This document shows, one piece after another, positions 34,456 to 45,894 of a stretch of 64,000 bases of DNA. Source of the DNA: Kitagawia praeruptora (taxonomy: Eukaryota; Streptophyta; Magnoliopsida; Apiales; Apiaceae); assembly GCA_037693485.1 (NCBI GenBank), contig CM075347.1:141454501-141518500 (forward strand), read 5' to 3'. Each line of letters begins with the position of its first letter. Positions within the stretch are counted from its first letter, which is position 1. Made by a program: the position numbers and the translations under genes. Under the pieces are notes generated by a model. That model saw nothing but the letters and a program-made list of their open reading frames with translations. It did no database searches and was not told the origin of the DNA.

Positions 34456-37400
34456 TGTAATAACCGCGAATTTTCGAATAAATTTTTCCTACTCGATATT
34501 TAAATTTTATTTAAGAGCGATGCACTAATATATTTAATTAGCGCGTTCTTGTGAAATTTTAAGATTTTATTTATTCATAGGTAAATAAATATTATATTAT
34601 ATCTATTTAATTATATTTATTTGGTATTTATTAAAATCAGAAAATTTAGAGAAATAATATTTTAATTTTGGGTCGAATTTTATTTTAGGAAACGAAATTA
34701 GAGTTTCGTTTTAATTAGCCGACACGGGAAAACCAGCTGATTGAGGGGCCATCATTTGCTTTTTACCAAAAATCTGCACTAACATTGTAATTATTATGAC
34801 ATTTTAATTTGTTCCTCATAATTCATTTCTTTTTATTTAATTAATAAGCACACAACAATTTTCATCATTGTTGAGCATTATTAGAGGCATACAGTTTATT
34901 TGATAAAAGCTCAAGAGACGAAACAAAACAGCACACTGTCTCTTTCATTTTCCAAACCAAAACAGAGCACAATATAAAAACAGCTCCTATATATCTCCTA
35001 TTAGCCAAAATCGAATATTACATATACACACAAACTACACAAAACAGGTAGTTATTAATTTCTTTTCTTCGGTTAAACTTTTCCTCTTATTTTCCGATTT
35101 TCGTTCATTGATTCCGGGAGGTTTGATTCGTGCTAAATGATTAGTATTGTTGTGTTCAATTAGTACTTGTATTGTGGGGATTCATTGCAGTGAATTATTG
35201 TTGACTGTGATGGTGTTGTGTGTTGTTGTGTATTGATATGGTGTTGGGCGTATTGAATCGGATTAAAAAGGGGGAGGAAAACAGTGTTGTTGAGAGAGAT
35301 TGATGGGTGTTGGTTTGGTTTTTGTGTTGTTGATGTCGAGAGGATGAGGAAGGTCGAGAGAGAGATTGTTGTTGTTGATGGTGAAATAAGGGGGGGAGAG
35401 GGAGAGATGGATGCGGTCGGAGAGAGTGACCGGAGAGAGAGATTAGAGAGAAAGAGATGTTGAGAGAGGATGGGAGTTTGAGAGAGTGCAGAGAGGGAGA
35501 TTGACGAGAACAGGGGGAGAGGCTAGAGAGGGGATGTTGATGTTGAAGAAGAAAGGGAGAGGATGGTGATTGTTGTTGTGATTGTTGTTTGAATTGGAGG
35601 GATAAGGAGACCACCACCGTTGCGGTGGTGGTGTTTGTTGTTGTTGAAGTTCGGAGAGAGACAGGGTAGTGAGAACGGAGAGAGAGGGAATGAGAGATGG
35701 CGGAAAGAAAGAAGAGAGGGAGAGATGATGGAGAGATGGGGGAAAAGAGAGAACGGGAGAGAACAGAGGGAGAGAGAGATGGGGAGGAAGAGGTCGAGAG
35801 TTGTGAGAGAGATTGACCGGGAGAGAGTTTTCCGGGGAAGCGCGTGGTGGAAGGTGGGTCCCACACAACTGTTGCAGTTAGAATGCTAATAAAATATTAA
35901 TGTACTAATAAAACGAACGGTTAATTGTTTTAATCGGGAGTAATAAAAGAGGTTCAAATGGGTTTCGTTAAAATTGAGAGAATTAAATAATTTAATTAAA
36001 AATGGTTTATTTAATTGATTAATTAAACAGAAATATTTTGTGAATATCTGAACATAATTTAGAGATTTAATAATTCGTTGATAAAAGAGAGATTAATTGT
36101 GAATAAATAGAGTTAGATATGGTTTTATTTTGGGCAGCTGATATTTAATATTCCCGGATTAGTTTAATTAACCGGATTGAGTCAGATTAAAATTTGATTA
36201 TATTATTAATGAGTAAAAGAAATTAGAAATTGTGAGGATATTATATTAGCGGTTTAGAAATACTTTATTTTGACGAGTCGCTCACGTTTTTCTGGTTGCC
36301 ATTTTTAGAGAATAATTCTCGAGACGTAGATCAACGCCAAGTTCACGGGTAGAGTATAATTTTTATCTGCATTCATTTGCACTTCGAGATCGAGGCAAGT
36401 TCATTCCTACCCTAACCTTTGGAAACTGTGAATTTCTGTTCATGTTATTTAATCCCTTAATTATTTTCGAGATATTATATGTTGAGATTTATCTGTTGCT
36501 CCGTATGATGCAATAATTTCTTTTGAGCATTATCTCTCGTTAAATATTATTATGCTGTTAATTTAGTTTATTTGAGAATTATAATCCCTATAAGCGTAGA
36601 AATAATTTAATTGTTATCGGGTCGATCTCATTAGTTCGAGACGACTATTATTTTTATTCAGTGAAACTAATCTCATTCGTCTGAGATAGTTACATTCATT
36701 CTTTTCGATTGAATTTATTTTACAAATTCAACCGTTATTTATTGATTATCTTTTAGTTAGTTCCTCGTTCGAATTAACCGATAAAAGTTTAAAAATTATA
36801 ATTGATAGAGATTTTTATTTGTCGATTATGTGAAAAATATTCTATTTAAACGTTCATCAATGTTGAGTATTATAAATATTGAGAAGTACTATTTGTTCAG
36901 TACGACTCCCAATTACTTCAATTCTAAGACTATTCTCATAATTTCGAGATAGTTGATTTTATTGTCAAGGTTTGGCATTTTGTTCGTGTCAACCGATAAA
37001 TTATTATCATTGAGAAGTTACATCAGTCTATTGTTCGGATTGGTGGTAAAATCGAGTCAGACTGGCAGTCCGCCAGATTTGTAAATATTTGCTGGATGAA
37101 TTATTTCAAGTTATCTGTACCCCAAATATTCGGGAATTCTATATTCTACTGGTCAAGTTTGGGCAAGAGGCCCCCTTATAGAGAACTAGAGACTCGTGTA
37201 CCGTTATATGGACCGAGAATAATTAGGCATTTGTTGCCTTGGTTGAATTGATAACCATTATGATGCTAGCATTCATACATATATATAGTTGATATCGTAT
37301 TGTAGCCGTGATCGGGCGAAGTGCGGTGTCATTGGAGGCGGTATTCTCGGTCGGATAGTTGATCGCCCCACCGAGATACCGTGAGGTGGAAGACCAGTTG

Positions 37401-38140
37401 TTCTTAAATCATGAGTTATCAGAGTTATATCAAATGAGTTTTTCAAGTATTCTGTTTCGAGAAGAGTATTGATTCTTTCGAGTATTTTGTTTCGAGAAGA
37501 GTATTGATTCTTTCGAGTATTTTGTTTCGAGAAGAGTATTGATTCTTTCGAGTATTTTGTTTCGAGATGAGTATTGAGTTTTTCAAGTATTCTGTTTCGA
37601 GAAGAGTATTGATTCTTTCGAGTATTTTGTTTCGAGATGAGTATTGAGTCTTTCAAGTATGCTATTTTCGAGATGAGTTTGAGCCAATTCAGATTGTGAT
37701 ATCCTACATTAAAATTTTGCGTATTTATTTCGGTAAATATTATTATATTTATACCCCGAGCAATGAAAGAACTTGTTGAGCACTATAGTTGCTCATTCTT
37801 GCTTTAAAACATTTTGTTCAGCTGTCAAGATGGAAAGATGCGAGACGTCCAGCCTGGAATCCAGAAGAAAGGGAAAAGCTTCAGACTATGCTGACAAGAA
37901 TTAGAATATTCCGCTGGAACCTTTATTATCTATTTTTATGAATTTATGTAAGATATTATCCAGAGATGAAATAAGTTGGATTGTATTATTTTATGAGACG
38001 ATCTTGGAACTGCGGAGTGGGACATTTATGTTCCGTTGAAATAAATATTTTATTTTATTATTGCGTTATCGTGTGCTGCAGGATATTGAGACAATGTGAC
38101 GACCCGGGTCCCCTGTCAAGGTGGATTTGGGGGCGTTACA
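34456..38140 (+). repeat. 3' LTR of the gypsy element
   Basis: 3685 bases, exactly the length of the 5' LTR, and apparently more than 99.8% identical by eye. It includes the same purine-rich stretch, TATA candidate and 35-base repeats (37438-37671). Confidence 0.96.
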
Positions 38141-38145
38141 CTAAA

Positions 38146-38904
38146 AAAACTGAAAATGTATGGAGTTTATTGTCTTTCTATGTGAGAATCTTGAAACAAC
38201 ATTTGCAGTGTTAATTTTATATGTTGACGCTTCTTAGTTCTTTCTACATTATCTGTATGTAGTATTACTCATGCCTCTTAACATATCCTCTTCACTGGGT
38301 AAACGTGCATTCTTATAGACGTTACTCTTTGCATATTATAGGAGCTACGTGATGCCATGCCAAGAGGAAAAGTGCTGCTCTACAGATGCAGCCATTTGTT
38401 GGGGAAGAAAAAAAATGATTTGATTGATTATCAAAGATCATTGCATCCATAAAAGGTTTATATTGCCCTAATTCTAACATTATGAAATGATTTCTAACAA
38501 GTTTTACTGTACTTCTGAATATTCAATGTATGTGGGCGTATAGACAGTGTTCATATAAGTATAAGCTGATTCTTTGCTTCATTAAAGATAAAAAATACAA
38601 GGTGTAACTGTTTCAATGTGCGCATACCCCCATGATTTTAGTGACTAATGTAACGGTTGCCATATAATTTGAGACAATTGTCAGGGTTATTCTTCCTTTT
38701 ATTGGGGGTGGGGGCTATTACATATTTGGGGAATGAAGGTTGCTTTAGAATCGCTAAGCTATGCTCTTTAGCTAGTTATCAGGTTCTGGTTCTTTGGCAT
38801 GTTTGTTTGATGATGTTTAGTTATATACAATGTTAATGCTTGGTTTCCCTATGTTGCATCTTAAATTGTTTGTGGTAATCTTTTTTCGCCAACCATCCTT
38901 GCAG
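38146..38904. other. CACTA interior right of the gypsy insertion
   Basis: Mostly AT-rich. A possible exon at 38342-38450 follows an AG and reads ELRDAMPRGKVLLYRCSHLL to a stop, but I do not recognise its source. Nothing else is coding. Confidence 0.4.
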
Positions 38905-39460
38905 GGAAAGTTGTACATGATTATGGAATCTGCAGAAACTTTGATCAAATATTTAAAGAGCATCTTGATGGCATGTACGACAGTATAGTTGTTTAAACCA
39001 TGAAAATTTTCTAACTTGATGTTATACTCTAAATATGTTATATACTTATATGATGATGATGTTATTTAATGTAGTTTAGGTTTTTGTCGGTTGCATATGT
39101 TCACATGGTGGTTGGAAGCTTGAGGAACTCCATTCTAAAGTCTGTGGTGCATTGTCAAGTGTGTGAGGCCAAGCGTAGCTTGCTTGATCATTTCTTTACT
39201 GATTTAGGGAAAAAGGAGGTAAGAATTTTTTTAGGTTCCCGCATGTTTGCACAAACTCTGTAGCATTGTTAAAGGAGCAACATATAAGAATTAGACTATA
39301 TCATAAAAGCATCCAAATTGGTTTTTTTTGCAGGGAAAGCAGTTGGGTAAATTTCTTGATAAGGATCCAGCTATAATACAGCGGCGTTTAAATTTTCCAA
39401 GAGGCTGAGTTATACAGAACTGCACAGTCTGAGATCGAAATGGTGGACTGGGAGAAGTAG
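38905..39460 (+). pseudogene. DRP1: Captured exons of dynamin-related protein 1
   Basis: DRP1 proteins are plant GTPases acting at the cell plate and plasma membrane. Three pieces are present. From 38905 the sequence GKLYMIME, then after a one-base loss CRNFDQIFKEHLDG, matches the DRP1 middle region. Exon 39081-39218 reads SLRNSILKSVVHCQV and AKRSLLDHFFTDLGKKE. Exon 39334-39460 reads GKQLGKFLDKDPAIIQRR, and after a frameshift ELYRTAQSEIEMVDWEK, followed by the stop. The last two pieces are the GTPase effector domain and the true C-terminus. The introns are kept. The GTPase domain is absent and there are frameshifts, so it is a fragment. Confidence 0.85.
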
Positions 39461-40290
39461 ATGTAAATCTTCATTTTCTACGAAGTTTTTTTGGTCGAAA
39501 TAACTGGAGTTTAACCATATGAGAGGGTTGTATATGACTGGATATTTTTTCATAAACGAGAGAAAACTACTGAATTTATTAATGCAATAGTTTTGTTTGT
39601 ATGTTTGAATGAATGCTTATTTTCAATTACAATCAAGCTTTGTTTGTATCAATATGAAAAATGACATTAGTTATGTCAAATAGAGAAAATTGATGTCTAA
39701 TAACTACATGCACGGCCAATTGTCAATACAATTGATGTCTACTTGCAACTTACACATCGATTAAACAAAAAAACGATGTACTAATGGGCCTTGCACATCG
39801 TTCATCTTTATAAAAAATTGTTATATTAGAAGTCTTAAACATCAGCTAAAAACGATGTCTGAGGGACCTCAGACATCGGTTTTAAAAATAGGGAACCAAT
39901 GCAATAGATATCTTCATCATCGTCTAAAACCGATGTCTATGAGAACTTTATACATCGGTTTTTTAAATATTAACCGATGTTAATAAAGGCTTAGACATCA
40001 ATATTTGGAAACAAACAGATGTCTATGTCGAATTATTCTATGTTTGCTACATGTTAAATAATAGCTAAAACCTCTAATATAACAATTCAAAAGATAACCT
40101 CATGCAGTTAATCCAAGAAGATAGTTCATAAACATCAGAAGTATGTTTAAAACTGATGTATTATACGCTAAAATACATCGGCCAGAAACCGATGTCTAAA
40201 CGTTCAAACTTTAGACATCACCGACAAAGACATCGGTCAGAATTTTTCAAAGACATCGGCCAGAAACCGATGTCTATTAGCGTTTTTTTA
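39461..40290. repeat. 3' flank and right subterminal repeats of the first CACTA element
   Basis: From about 39660 the ACATCG / CGATGT motifs recur many times in both orientations, mirroring the left end but over a longer stretch. No gene is present; a reading frame at 40156 is made of these repeats. Confidence 0.75.
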
Positions 40291-40983
40291 GTAGTGAAAG
40301 CTCACCCGACTAAAATAATGAAACAAACTACAATGCATAAGTTAAGAACATGACATAACTACTACCGAAAACTATATTAACAAATTAGAAAGCGGATTGA
40401 AAATTTTCAATTGACCCACCCAACTTAGTTTCCATTTCATGCTTGACCTTCCTCGTAAATGACAATATGATACATATGGAATGGAACTCACTTCTTAGAG
40501 ACATGGATTCTTAATTAAATTGATGAACTTTGATCAATAAATATTTTGGATAGGAAAATTAGTTTTACTAAAATTAAAATTGGGGGTACGCAATAGATGT
40601 CGTAGTTGTGATTTAATGACTAGTACTATATAATATATCATGCAGGAGCGTGACAAAAAATTACAATTGTTTTGATAGTTTGTTCTACATGTATTGGAGA
40701 ATGTTTAGGAAGACCTACTCCTCTGAATTCTACTGATTTGTCCACAATGACCTGCTACCATTTTCAATGATAGGAGATTGCATGATCCTTTGGGAAGACC
40801 TCATAATCGACAAATGATGACCAGAGTCATCCTACGATTAGAGTTATTTTTTAATGCTCATACTTACATGATACGTATCGAAAAAAAATTAATAAAAATT
40901 TAAGAGATAATAAGGAGAAAGGTGTACAATGGATTGTCACATAAGAAAGTAAATGTACCCTCACACAATCTATAGTCTCAATC

Positions 40984-41057
40984 TGTTATAACGGAAGCAC
41001 AAAAAAGATTATAATAAACATAAAGGAAGAACACAGATTGGCAGAAGAGAAAACTTT
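40984..41057 (-). mobile_element. Fragment of the 333-bp solo LTR, cut by the second CACTA insertion
   Basis: The solo LTR of the EMF1-like block starts here after its CAATC duplication (40979-40983). It is interrupted after 'gagaaaactt' by the CACTACAAGG terminus, so the CACTA element inserted into an existing solo LTR. Confidence 0.85.
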
Positions 41058-41640
41058 CACTACAAGGAAAACAGGCTCAGACAACGGTTTTTGCCCGTCG
41101 TCTGATGCCCTGTTTTCCTGTTGTCTATTGAGGCGCCGTCTGATGCCTATATCAGACAACGGTACCAAAACTGTTGTGTGAGCCTTCTTCGACAACAGTC
41201 CGTATTTACTGAAACGTTGTGTGAATACCAGAAACAACAACAGTATGCTTTTAAAAAGTATTGTGCAAACTACATTACAACAATGGTCCTTAACTCAGAA
41301 ACCGTTGTTCTAGGCATGTTTAGACAAGGGTTTTTTGTTTTTGGTTGTGTTGTCCATTTCATTTGCATCCAACACAACATTAATTGGTTGGGTTGCAGTA
41401 TAGTTTTATAGACAATGGTCTTCTATATCTGTGATGTTGTGTTAAATACTTTCTCACAATGGTTTTATAGAAAGAAACCATTGTTGTTTCGTTTGTTAGA
41501 CGATGGAATTGTTTTAAAAAGTGTTGTCTGAATATTTGTTACACAACGGTTTACTTGAACAGAAACCATTGTAGTTTTTGTTGTTAGACAATGTAATAGT
41601 TTTATAAAGTGTTGTCTGAATATTTCGTTCACAAGGGTTT

Positions 41641-42681
41641 TAATTGTTAGATTCGTTGCCTGAGCTGTTTTATAAAGATTGTTGTTGTACGATATGATTT
41701 ATAACATGTTTTCTTATAAATGCTCTCATTGGATAAAAATAAACTAGACAATGCACCAATAAAATACTATCATTACGGCCAATATTCGCTATTACAACGA
41801 ACTAAAATCCACCATTACAACCAAAATTCATCATCAACCAACTAAAATTCAACCACCTAATGCCATTCAAATTTCTAAACAAAATCAATTACAGAACCTA
41901 AAAATAAACTCCAAGAAAAAACATACAGGGCTGAGTTCTCCCATTGTGCCCGTGGTCCACACCTGCGGTGGAAACATGAACGTTTAGATGCTAATCCTCA
42001 AGAATGTAGTTGCAGTAACCATACCAACACAAAAAATACAAACAGAGATACCAGTAAAAGTTAATGCATGAAGTACTACACTAAGTAACCTAAAGGGAAA
42101 AAAAAATAAGTGATTCGTATATATTATCTGGCAAGAGTATAATAAGTTCCATTTTTTCTTTTTTATAACAGATGTTCAAGATATGCTACAGATATATATT
42201 TACAAATGGATTCATGTAATTTGAAGATGAAGATTTTAAAATCGACCTCATCTGCAGTGTGGAACTCTGATAGGCTTATTCTTCGTTCTTCCAACACAAT
42301 TTTTTCCTTCTCCACAAGTTCCATAACCTGTAACATGAGAATTATGTATTACCAGTTGGCTAGAAGTTATGCAAACATCATATAAAGCTGATCAGCAGAA
42401 GCCAATAGTTGCAGTCAACAGAAACCAAGTGAACTAATATGCATATTTCATTGATCGTAAAATTAGCATATTTATAAGATTTCAAGATTTTAGCATCTGT
42501 ATGCAATGTATGTGGAAAACAAAACAAAACAAAAAGGGTACATGCCGACATGAGAAGGCATAGACAAGACTAGGTGCTGGTGACTGGTGAGTAAGCAGAC
42601 ATTTAGAACCATACTTATTTTCTTTTAAAATAACAAATCCTTCTTTGTGCCCAGATAACAATTAGGCGAGAGCACTCTTAC
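41641..42681. other. Non-coding interior of the second CACTA element
   Basis: AT-rich, with no exon I can recognise. Short minus-strand splice-like pieces around 41930-42340 could be further captured sequence, but they match nothing I know. Confidence 0.4.
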
Positions 42682-43850
42682 CTAAATGTATCAAGAATAG
42701 AAGGACCAGCCAGCACATCACCACTAGTTGATACTATGACCGGGTCAACCACTAGAGCTGCCTTAAAAAATACAGCCAAAATCAGCTCTGAATCCACACA
42801 ATTGTAACCAGAAAAATGTAAACACTACATATACCTTGAACTGGATATTGCTTCAAGCTATCATACAGCACTTTCACCATGCCTACTGTGGGAAGCATGC
42901 CTGTTTTTACCTGATATAAATACCATTTCAATTTTAGTGGTTGCATTTTAATGATAATTTTAGTGCATCCAAATTCTAAATCAAATATTTATTTAGTCCA
43001 CCATAATTACCCTCATTATCAGTCACCATCTCCAGTGGACCTTCACATGTGACATGTTTATATTATTGTTGCTTACTGGTCTATCAGAAATACCAAGCTA
43101 CCCTATTCAAATTATCTATTGCTTTAATCCAATCCAAAATTTACTGTAACAATTAATGAATTAATCGTCAAAACATCCCAACATTCTGACAGACAAACCA
43201 ACTTAAACGGCCACAATATACCTTCCTGCATCAGCTGATTAAGACAAAGTATTAAATATTGTAATCTTTGTAAAATGTAACGCTTCCTGTCATAGATTTA
43301 TAGCTCATTGGTGCAGTTTGGGTGTAAATTATCAGATACGATATAATTAGATAATATCATATCACAGTTTCAATGCTTCGCAGAAACACACAATCCAACT
43401 TACCAACTGTGAAGTAGTTGAGCTGACATACAAAACGGGAACACCTCAAAACAAATATACACATACACCATGATTAATGATGATAAACTAGCAAGCAAAA
43501 ATAGTAGTGACTTACAACAACGACATGCATGTCTGAGAGGACAGATTGCAACTGCTCTGAAAAAAATCTCTCTGGCACGATGTTCACACCCTAATAAAGA
43601 AAAATTTCTCTGAATAAGATTAATAACTAATGCAAACTCCACTTGATAGTTAACATAACATAAATTATGCAGTCTTACTTGAACCCCAACAGTGTTCTGT
43701 GCAATGACAGCAGTTATTACAGTAGTGCAATACAGTACTCCACGAGCAGCACAAGCTTTAAGATCGGCTTGGATTCCGGCACCAGCTTCTGAATCAGAGC
43801 CGGCAACAGTCAAAACATGAGGTATTCTTTACTTAGAGCATCCACTTTCT
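42682..43850 (-). pseudogene. TH1: Captured exons of TH1 (HMP-P kinase / thiamine-phosphate synthase)
   Basis: TH1 is the bifunctional plastid enzyme of thiamine synthesis; the part here is its ThiD-like kinase domain. On the minus strand four exons run in the normal order. Exon 43850-43679 has HVLTVAGSDSEAGAGIQADL and ITAVIAQNT. Exon 43590-43516 has IVPERFFSEQLQSVLSD. Exon 42910-42835 has VKTGMLPTVGMVKVL. Exon 42761-42682 has ALVVDPVIVSTSGDVLAG. GT-AG introns separate them. In the usual GSDSGAGAG motif one Gly is Glu here, and one residue is inserted in GVLYC. The remaining kinase and the synthase domain are absent, so it is a partial gene. Confidence 0.88.
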
Positions 43851-44264
43851 ACAGCAAAAACATTAGTCCCGTGCACTGCCTTGGGATTGAAGAGCCCGGA
43901 CGGCTGAAATTTTAGCATAAACACTTGCATCTGGCCTGGTATGGAAGATACTAAGATTAATTCAACTTAACAAGGCTTTTACCCACGGATTTGCTCCGTT
44001 TATAAGTATAGTAAACAAACATCAGTCCCGACTGTGAACCTACTTGGTGATTTTATAGCACATATTTGAGTTCTAAATAAGGGTATTTGTTCAAGAAATG
44101 TATGTCAATGTGGAAGGAATATGTGGGGACTAAAACACCAACATTGTGGCATCTCCTCCACTACAAGGTTTCTTTGACTTGCCACAACCCAAAAAACTTT
44201 ATTAAAGAACCACCAACCATACTACTTGTATTATTCTTTTGACAAAGATAACCATCATTTCTAC
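43851..44264. other. Tract between TH1 and carbonic anhydrase fragments
   Basis: Intron-like AT-rich sequence. A minus-strand stretch at about 43860-43930 reads VYAKISAVRALQSQG for a short distance; I do not recognise its source. It marks the join between the two captured genes. Confidence 0.4.
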
Positions 44265-44702
44265 CTTCAAGTGCAATACTGCATATTCAATGGCTGCCCC
44301 AGCTCCAGAATATTTTGTCTGCAACAGAAACAAAAGGTAATTATCATACTAAAGACTATTAAGATGCTGGTTAGTTGATGTTGCGGTGATTAAAAGAATT
44401 AGGAAGTAGTCAACTTTTCCAATATAATGTGAAGGCAAAGATGCAAACTTTAATGCTGTCAGGGCCAAACAGAATGAGATTCTAAAGTAAGCAGTTTTTT
44501 TTACTAAGAAAAAGAATCCAGATGATGTTTTGATTGAAAAACATTTTATATAAACCAAGAGTTCATGTGAAATCAATTATCTTGCCTTGTCAAATGGAGG
44601 GACCATGTTAGCAATGTTTCGGACAATGAAGGCCTCCCCTGGCTGAAAATTGAGGATGTGTGATGGGCAAACTCGAGAATCTGAACAAGCAAACACCAAG
44701 AA
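44265..44702 (-). pseudogene. BCA: Captured exons of a beta-carbonic anhydrase
   Basis: Beta-carbonic anhydrase interconverts CO2 and bicarbonate using zinc. Exon 44702-44586 reads FLVFACSDSRVCPSHILNF and then GEAFIVRNIANMVPPFDK, including the zinc Cys and the Asp-Arg pair of CSDSR. Exon 44318-44265 reads TKYSGAGAAIEYAVLHLK. The first exon ends at a GC donor (AAG/GCAAG) where GT would be usual. The exon carrying the later His and Cys zinc ligands is missing, so no active enzyme could result. Same orientation as the TH1 and HMGR pieces. Confidence 0.9.
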
Positions 44703-44803
44703 CTGCAAAAAAATTGAAACAGAACTGTAATTAGTAACTAAATGCACCAAATTATCAAATGTTTACAGACTAGTTATCTTAAAAAAAGGAAGATATCACT
44801 CAC

Positions 44804-44963
44804 CCGAAATACCAATGACATCCATATCTGGAAAATCCCTTTGAAGAAATTCCAAAAGATGTTGAACACCCTTAGACACCATGTTCATTCCCATTGCATC
44901 CCCGGAGAAATGTAAAGATTCTTCCCCGCCATAGAGCACTGAATTCTTTGCAACCAAGCAAAC
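44804..44963 (-). pseudogene. HMGR: Captured exon of HMG-CoA reductase
   Basis: HMG-CoA reductase makes mevalonate for isoprenoid synthesis at the ER. This single minus-strand exon reads SLHFSGDAMGMNMVSKGVQ and then FLQRDFPDMDVIGISG, flanked by an AG acceptor and a GTGAGT donor. GDAMGMNM is the NADPH-binding signature of class I HMG-CoA reductases. The first part of the exon, before SLHFSG, does not match what I recall of the family. Only one exon is present. Confidence 0.85.
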
Positions 44964-45269
44964 CTGCTAGACCTGCAAGCACAGAACACGAAACTTGTTA
45001 CATATGACAAGTGCAAAAGCACTGTGATAAGAAAATAAGTTAATAACATAGAGTAAGTCAATAATATAGCCTTGCATTATTAGACTTTAAGATAATATTG
45101 CCGAACACTACCATTTAAATGGATCTGAAGAAGCTGGAACTTCAATTTGGTTAAACGTTGTTAATCCATTTCTTACAAAATCGACAACAAAAAGGCACAT
45201 AATAAAGAATGTTTCAGAGTGTATCCTATAAAGATGGAGTGATAACATAAAACATAAATCAACTGTGAT
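44964..45269. other. Intron-like tract upstream of the HMGR fragment
   Basis: AT-rich. No coding sequence recognised on either strand. Confidence 0.4.
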
Positions 45270-45392
45270 GAAAAGAGTACACACACATAAAGTCTCTTCT
45301 AAACAACTCAGAACAAACTCTACAAATCTCGATCTACAATAAATATAAAAGGATACAGAGAGAGGGATGAGAAAGAGATAGAGGGGGGAGAG

Positions 45393-45429
<37 letters not shown>

Positions 45430-45850
45430 GGAAGAGAGGGAGAGATGAATACAGAGACAATTGAGTGAAGCCAATCGAACCAATTGAACCTAAGCTAAGA
45501 AATCAATTGAATATAAATTGAAAAGCCCCTAATTCGAGGGGGAGAAATCGAAGAAACCCTAATTTGAAGAAGTCTCAGACCAAAGTCTTAGATCGAAGCC
45601 TCAAACCAAACGAAATAGATGGTGAAAACCAATTCAGACTGAGAAAGTTGGGCAAGTGAAATGAGATTCATAGAAAAGAGAGGGCGGCTGAGCGCCTGAG
45701 CCTATATCATGCGTTTGTGGTTGAAAGGTGGGAAATAAAAATTTGATAACGGGGGAAATAAAAGTTTGACAAGGAGGGAAATGAAATATTGGGCAGGGTG
45801 GGAAACTAAAATTTGATAAGGGGCAAATAAAAATTAAGTGGTTGATTACT
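45270..45850 (-). promoter_or_regulatory. Leader-like region of the second CACTA element
   Basis: Read on the minus strand: T-rich segments separated by runs of C (45720-45850), then 'aaaccctaatt'-type leader sequence (45480-45660), then a (CT)n stretch (45360-45440). The order matches that at the left end of the first CACTA element. It lies upstream of the three captured fragments and points toward them. A promoter and untranslated exon is a reasonable inference but unproven. Confidence 0.4.
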
Positions 45851-45894
45851 AAAATATTATATAAGATAAATTTGAAAATTTTTAATTATTTTTG

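Larger units (their letters stand above)
25285..38140 (+). mobile_element. Ty3/gypsy LTR retrotransposon, 12,856 bp, TSD CTAAA
   Basis: Two 3685-bp LTRs (TGTAATAACC...GGCGTTACA) bound a 5486-bp interior and are flanked by the 5-base duplication CTAAA (25280-25284, 38141-38145). A primer site matching initiator tRNA-Met and a G-rich polypurine tract are in place. Protease, reverse transcriptase, RNase H and integrase follow in gypsy order. The integrase ends in a chromodomain-like EEATWELE tail. With LTRs of this length this suggests a chromovirus of the Tekay/Del type (inference). By eye the LTRs differ at four positions only, yet the coding region is heavily broken and gag is not recognisable. 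Confidence 0.96.
22327..40296 (+). mobile_element. CACTA DNA transposon carrying host gene fragments (17,970 bp)
   Basis: The ends are CACTACTAAAAATC and TTTTTTTAGTAGTG, with a 3-base AAA duplication relative to the empty sites in the other units ('ccaaaagctcaccc'). Terminal CACTA and 3-base TSDs define the CACTA (En/Spm) superfamily. Subterminal repeats around ACATCGG and CCGATGT crowd both ends. No transposase is visible. Inside lie exons of an alpha/beta-hydrolase (left) and a dynamin-related protein 1 gene (right). A 12.9-kb gypsy element at 25285-38140 interrupts it; without that insert it is about 5.1 kb. It is a non-autonomous, gene-fragment-carrying element. Confidence 0.93.
41058..45890 (-). 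mobile_element. Second CACTA element, truncated at its right end, with three captured genes
   Basis: The left terminus CACTACAAGGAAAACAGG is a classic CACTA end. It is followed by subterminal repeats around CAACGGTT and ACCATTGT (41080-41640). There is no matching right terminus: after about 45850-45890 the sequence passes into a satellite array. No transposase is visible. The cargo is all on the minus strand: HMG-CoA reductase, then beta-carbonic anhydrase, then TH1. A leader-like region at 45270-45850 is similar in design to that of the first CACTA element. The right boundary is approximate. Confidence 0.85.

Noticed and set aside
25285..38140. Endogenous pararetrovirus
   Set aside because: Two LTRs, a 5-base TSD, the gypsy order PR-RT-RH-IN and an integrase show an LTR retrotransposon.
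22327..40296. CACTA transposase (TNPA/TNP2) gene
   Set aside because: No transposase motif or long frame was seen. The coding-like pieces are host gene exons and the gypsy element.
41121..41411. Plus-strand 96-residue frame at the left end of the second CACTA element
   Set aside because: It runs through the subterminal CAACGGTT/ACAACAG repeats and resembles no protein family.
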